Assembly: GCA_025617745.1 (NCBI GenBank) | Contig: CM046858.1 | Location: 52,087,925-52,151,924 of the forward strand | Source of the DNA: Heliocidaris erythrogramma | Lineage: Eukaryota > Echinodermata > Echinoidea > Camarodonta > Echinometridae | DNA: 64,000 nucleotides | Direction of reading: 5' to 3' | Part shown: positions 62,187-64,000 of the stretch, in pieces | Layout of the letters: every line of letters starts with the position of its first letter | Numbering within the stretch: the first letter of the stretch is position 1 | Made by a program: the position numbers and the translations under genes | The notes under the pieces: generated by a model | Database searches by the model: none | Told to the model about the DNA's origin: nothing | Seen by the model: only the letters and a program-made list of their open reading frames with translations

Positions 62187-64000
62187 AAAATAGCGTCCGG
62201 TCTGTGAAAAGGACGGAGCGGTGTATTTTGCGAAATATATCTACTACCCGCGCACGCACAGTGCAGTGCACTTCATGTGACAGCTATTTTTTTACGACAT
62301 GCACATAGAGTATATAATAGACACTGAATCTTGTAGTTCTACAGAAATATAGAACAGGAAAAACAAGAAATACGTTAGGAAAGAGAAGAGGATAGATTAA
62401 AAGAAAAACAAAGAAATGCACAAGGAAAGAGAACTGAAGAGGATATTTAAAAAAGGGAAAAACATAGAAATACATAATGAGAGAGAGAGAGGACAGATTA
62501 GAGGAAAACCAAAGAAATACATAAAGAGAAAGAAGAGGATAGATTAGAGGAAAAAGAAAAAAATAACGTAACACTTTTTTCAGGCGGAAAGTTAGTTCGA
62601 CGCCCGAACTGCTTTTCAATTATTTGGATGCAATACTCCACTGTATGTAACAGGGGTGGGCGCAGGGAGGAAAGCTCTGACGGTATTAGCAAATTTGAGA
62701 GAAAGATAACGGTTAGTAGCAAACAATTTGTTTAGGCGGAAAGATATAATTCGACGTCCTGACTGCTTTTCAATTATTTGGACGCAATATTGCACTGTAT
62801 GTAACAGGTGTGTGCGCAGGGAGGGATATCCCTCTTCCCGCGCGCGAAAATCTTGACGTTTTAGTAAATTTTGATTGAAAGATAACTCATATGTTGATTT
62901 TTTTCCGACCCCCAATTGCAAGAAATGTGGTTTGTAAATAAATAATAAACATATTGAAATAAAGGTTTCATCAATTTTAGCAAATAAAATGGATTTTTTT
63001 TGCCTAAAATGTACCCTGGATTATTGCCCTTATTAAGCCAGATTTTATCAAACAGACCGATAAACATCGAAGTGGGGTTGACCTGCTATGACGTCACTGG
63101 GTAGAGTTGATCAATTGTGACCAAACGCGACGGTTTCAGGGGGAAGTCGCAAAATTGCAAATGTCAGTTATCATGTGTTCTAGAATCTCTGGTTAATAAC
63201 CTTTAAATGATGTATAACATGGATATATTACTAAAACAGAAGTCATTGTAAAAAGTGATTTAAAACATGAAAACGCTCCGCCAATGAATTTAAAAAACGG
63301 AGAAAACGGTGCAAAACGAAAACAAGCTGCCCGTAGCTTGTTATGGTCCGTTGAGCACTTCCCTAGCAACGTCTCCCTTGAACTCGACCACGTGCCAAGG
63401 GCGCGTGCAGCGTGCAAAAACCCGTAATTATGCAAATTGTATGTAAATTACGTTAGGTAACAATGAGCGTACACCAGCCAGTGTGGGCGGTTTACTTAGT
63501 ACATGTATATGCACAGACATTTAATTTTGCACACGGCCGCAACCTCGGGCAAAAGAACTGTCGACGTCGACTGCTGGGGGCTGCTCTAGAGCTATTAGTC
63601 CCATCTATAGATGTACGTGTAGAGTACCGATAGAGTGCGTCGCATCAAAGCTTATCTCATCAATACTTGAAAGAAAATCAATTCTACATCACATCGCGCA
63701 CCGTAGATCTAAATCAAGGTTTAATTTCACATAAGAGAGTACACCAAAAGAGGATTTTTCTCCACAGTTTCCGCAAAATGGGAGGAAAACATTGCTGTTA
63801 GTGTTACGGAACGGGCAACAGCGATTCACGCGATATTTTGGGAAAAGGCACGATCTTGCTGGGGGTGTTTTTCATCCCTTTCCCGAAACCCAAGATAAAT
63901 ATGGACAAAATAGATAAAAATATGTGGTCGAAATGACTTTGGAATAGACCGAATCACCAAGGATACCTAGATCTGTTCCAAGCATTTTATGGGAGGAAAC
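62187..64000. repeat. ~1.8-kb direct repeat, copy 2 (continues past the window)
   Basis: Direct copy of 58592-60404, interrupted only by the window edge. Differences are single substitutions and 1-2 base indels. The period of 3.6 kb suggests a tandem duplication of 58592-62186, or two haplotypes joined in assembly. Confidence 0.95.

Noticed and set aside
58592-64000. LTR retrotransposon with 1.8 kb terminal repeats
   Set aside because: No Gag, RT or integrase sequence was recognised in the 1.8 kb spacer and no TG..CA ends were identified. A tandem duplication or haplotype join is simpler.

Overview
This 64 kb window is animal DNA. It is intron-rich and about two thirds transposable elements and other repeats, with long poly-G/poly-C tracts. 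The gene content (a B7-like V-set plus C1-like immunoglobulin pair, a SAMHD1-type HD domain) and the repeats (DIRS1-like retrotransposons, Penelope-like remnants, tRNA-derived SINEs, many short inverted-repeat elements) point to a marine deuterostome invertebrate such as an echinoderm, amphioxus or hemichordate. I cannot fix the species from sequence alone.

One host locus dominates, on the minus strand from 48380 down to 7010. Thirteen exons can be placed from protein similarity, splice sites and reading phase: a V-set Ig exon, a C1-like Ig exon, a transmembrane exon, two short juxtamembrane exons, and eight exons of a SAMHD1-like dNTPase domain. The phases agree at every junction (1-1-1-1-0-2-1-0-0-0-2-2-0). 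The simplest reading is one gene for a type I membrane protein with an Ig ectodomain and a cytoplasmic SAMHD1-like domain. I know of no described protein with that layout. Two neighbouring genes that happen to join in phase remain possible. Two active-site histidines of the HD domain appear replaced. The signal-peptide exon and the last SAMHD1 exons were not found.

Left part, 1-27 kb: a DIRS1-like element (A, 125-6198) lies beyond the last exon seen. A hairpin-rich tandem repeat follows (6290-6690), then three exons. The 18 kb intron between 9269 and 27351 holds a nest: DIRS element C (10130-26935) is split by a DNA element with a 9-bp target duplication (11133-22878) that carries a decayed RecQ-like helicase gene. 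That element is in turn split by the youngest-looking DIRS element, B (15001-21197).

Middle, 27-48 kb: the remaining exons, separated by introns rich in MITE-like elements, SINEs, poly-G elements and a 24-bp minisatellite. A ~1 kb inverted repeat flanks the transmembrane exons.

Right part, 48-64 kb: no confident host gene. It holds Penelope-like tail sequence split by a 1.3 kb element with a 13-bp duplication, a ~2 kb inverted-repeat element, a 3.8 kb fold-back element full of nuclear-receptor-like half sites, a SAP-domain coding fragment, and a ~1.8 kb direct repeat that runs off the window with a 3.6 kb period.
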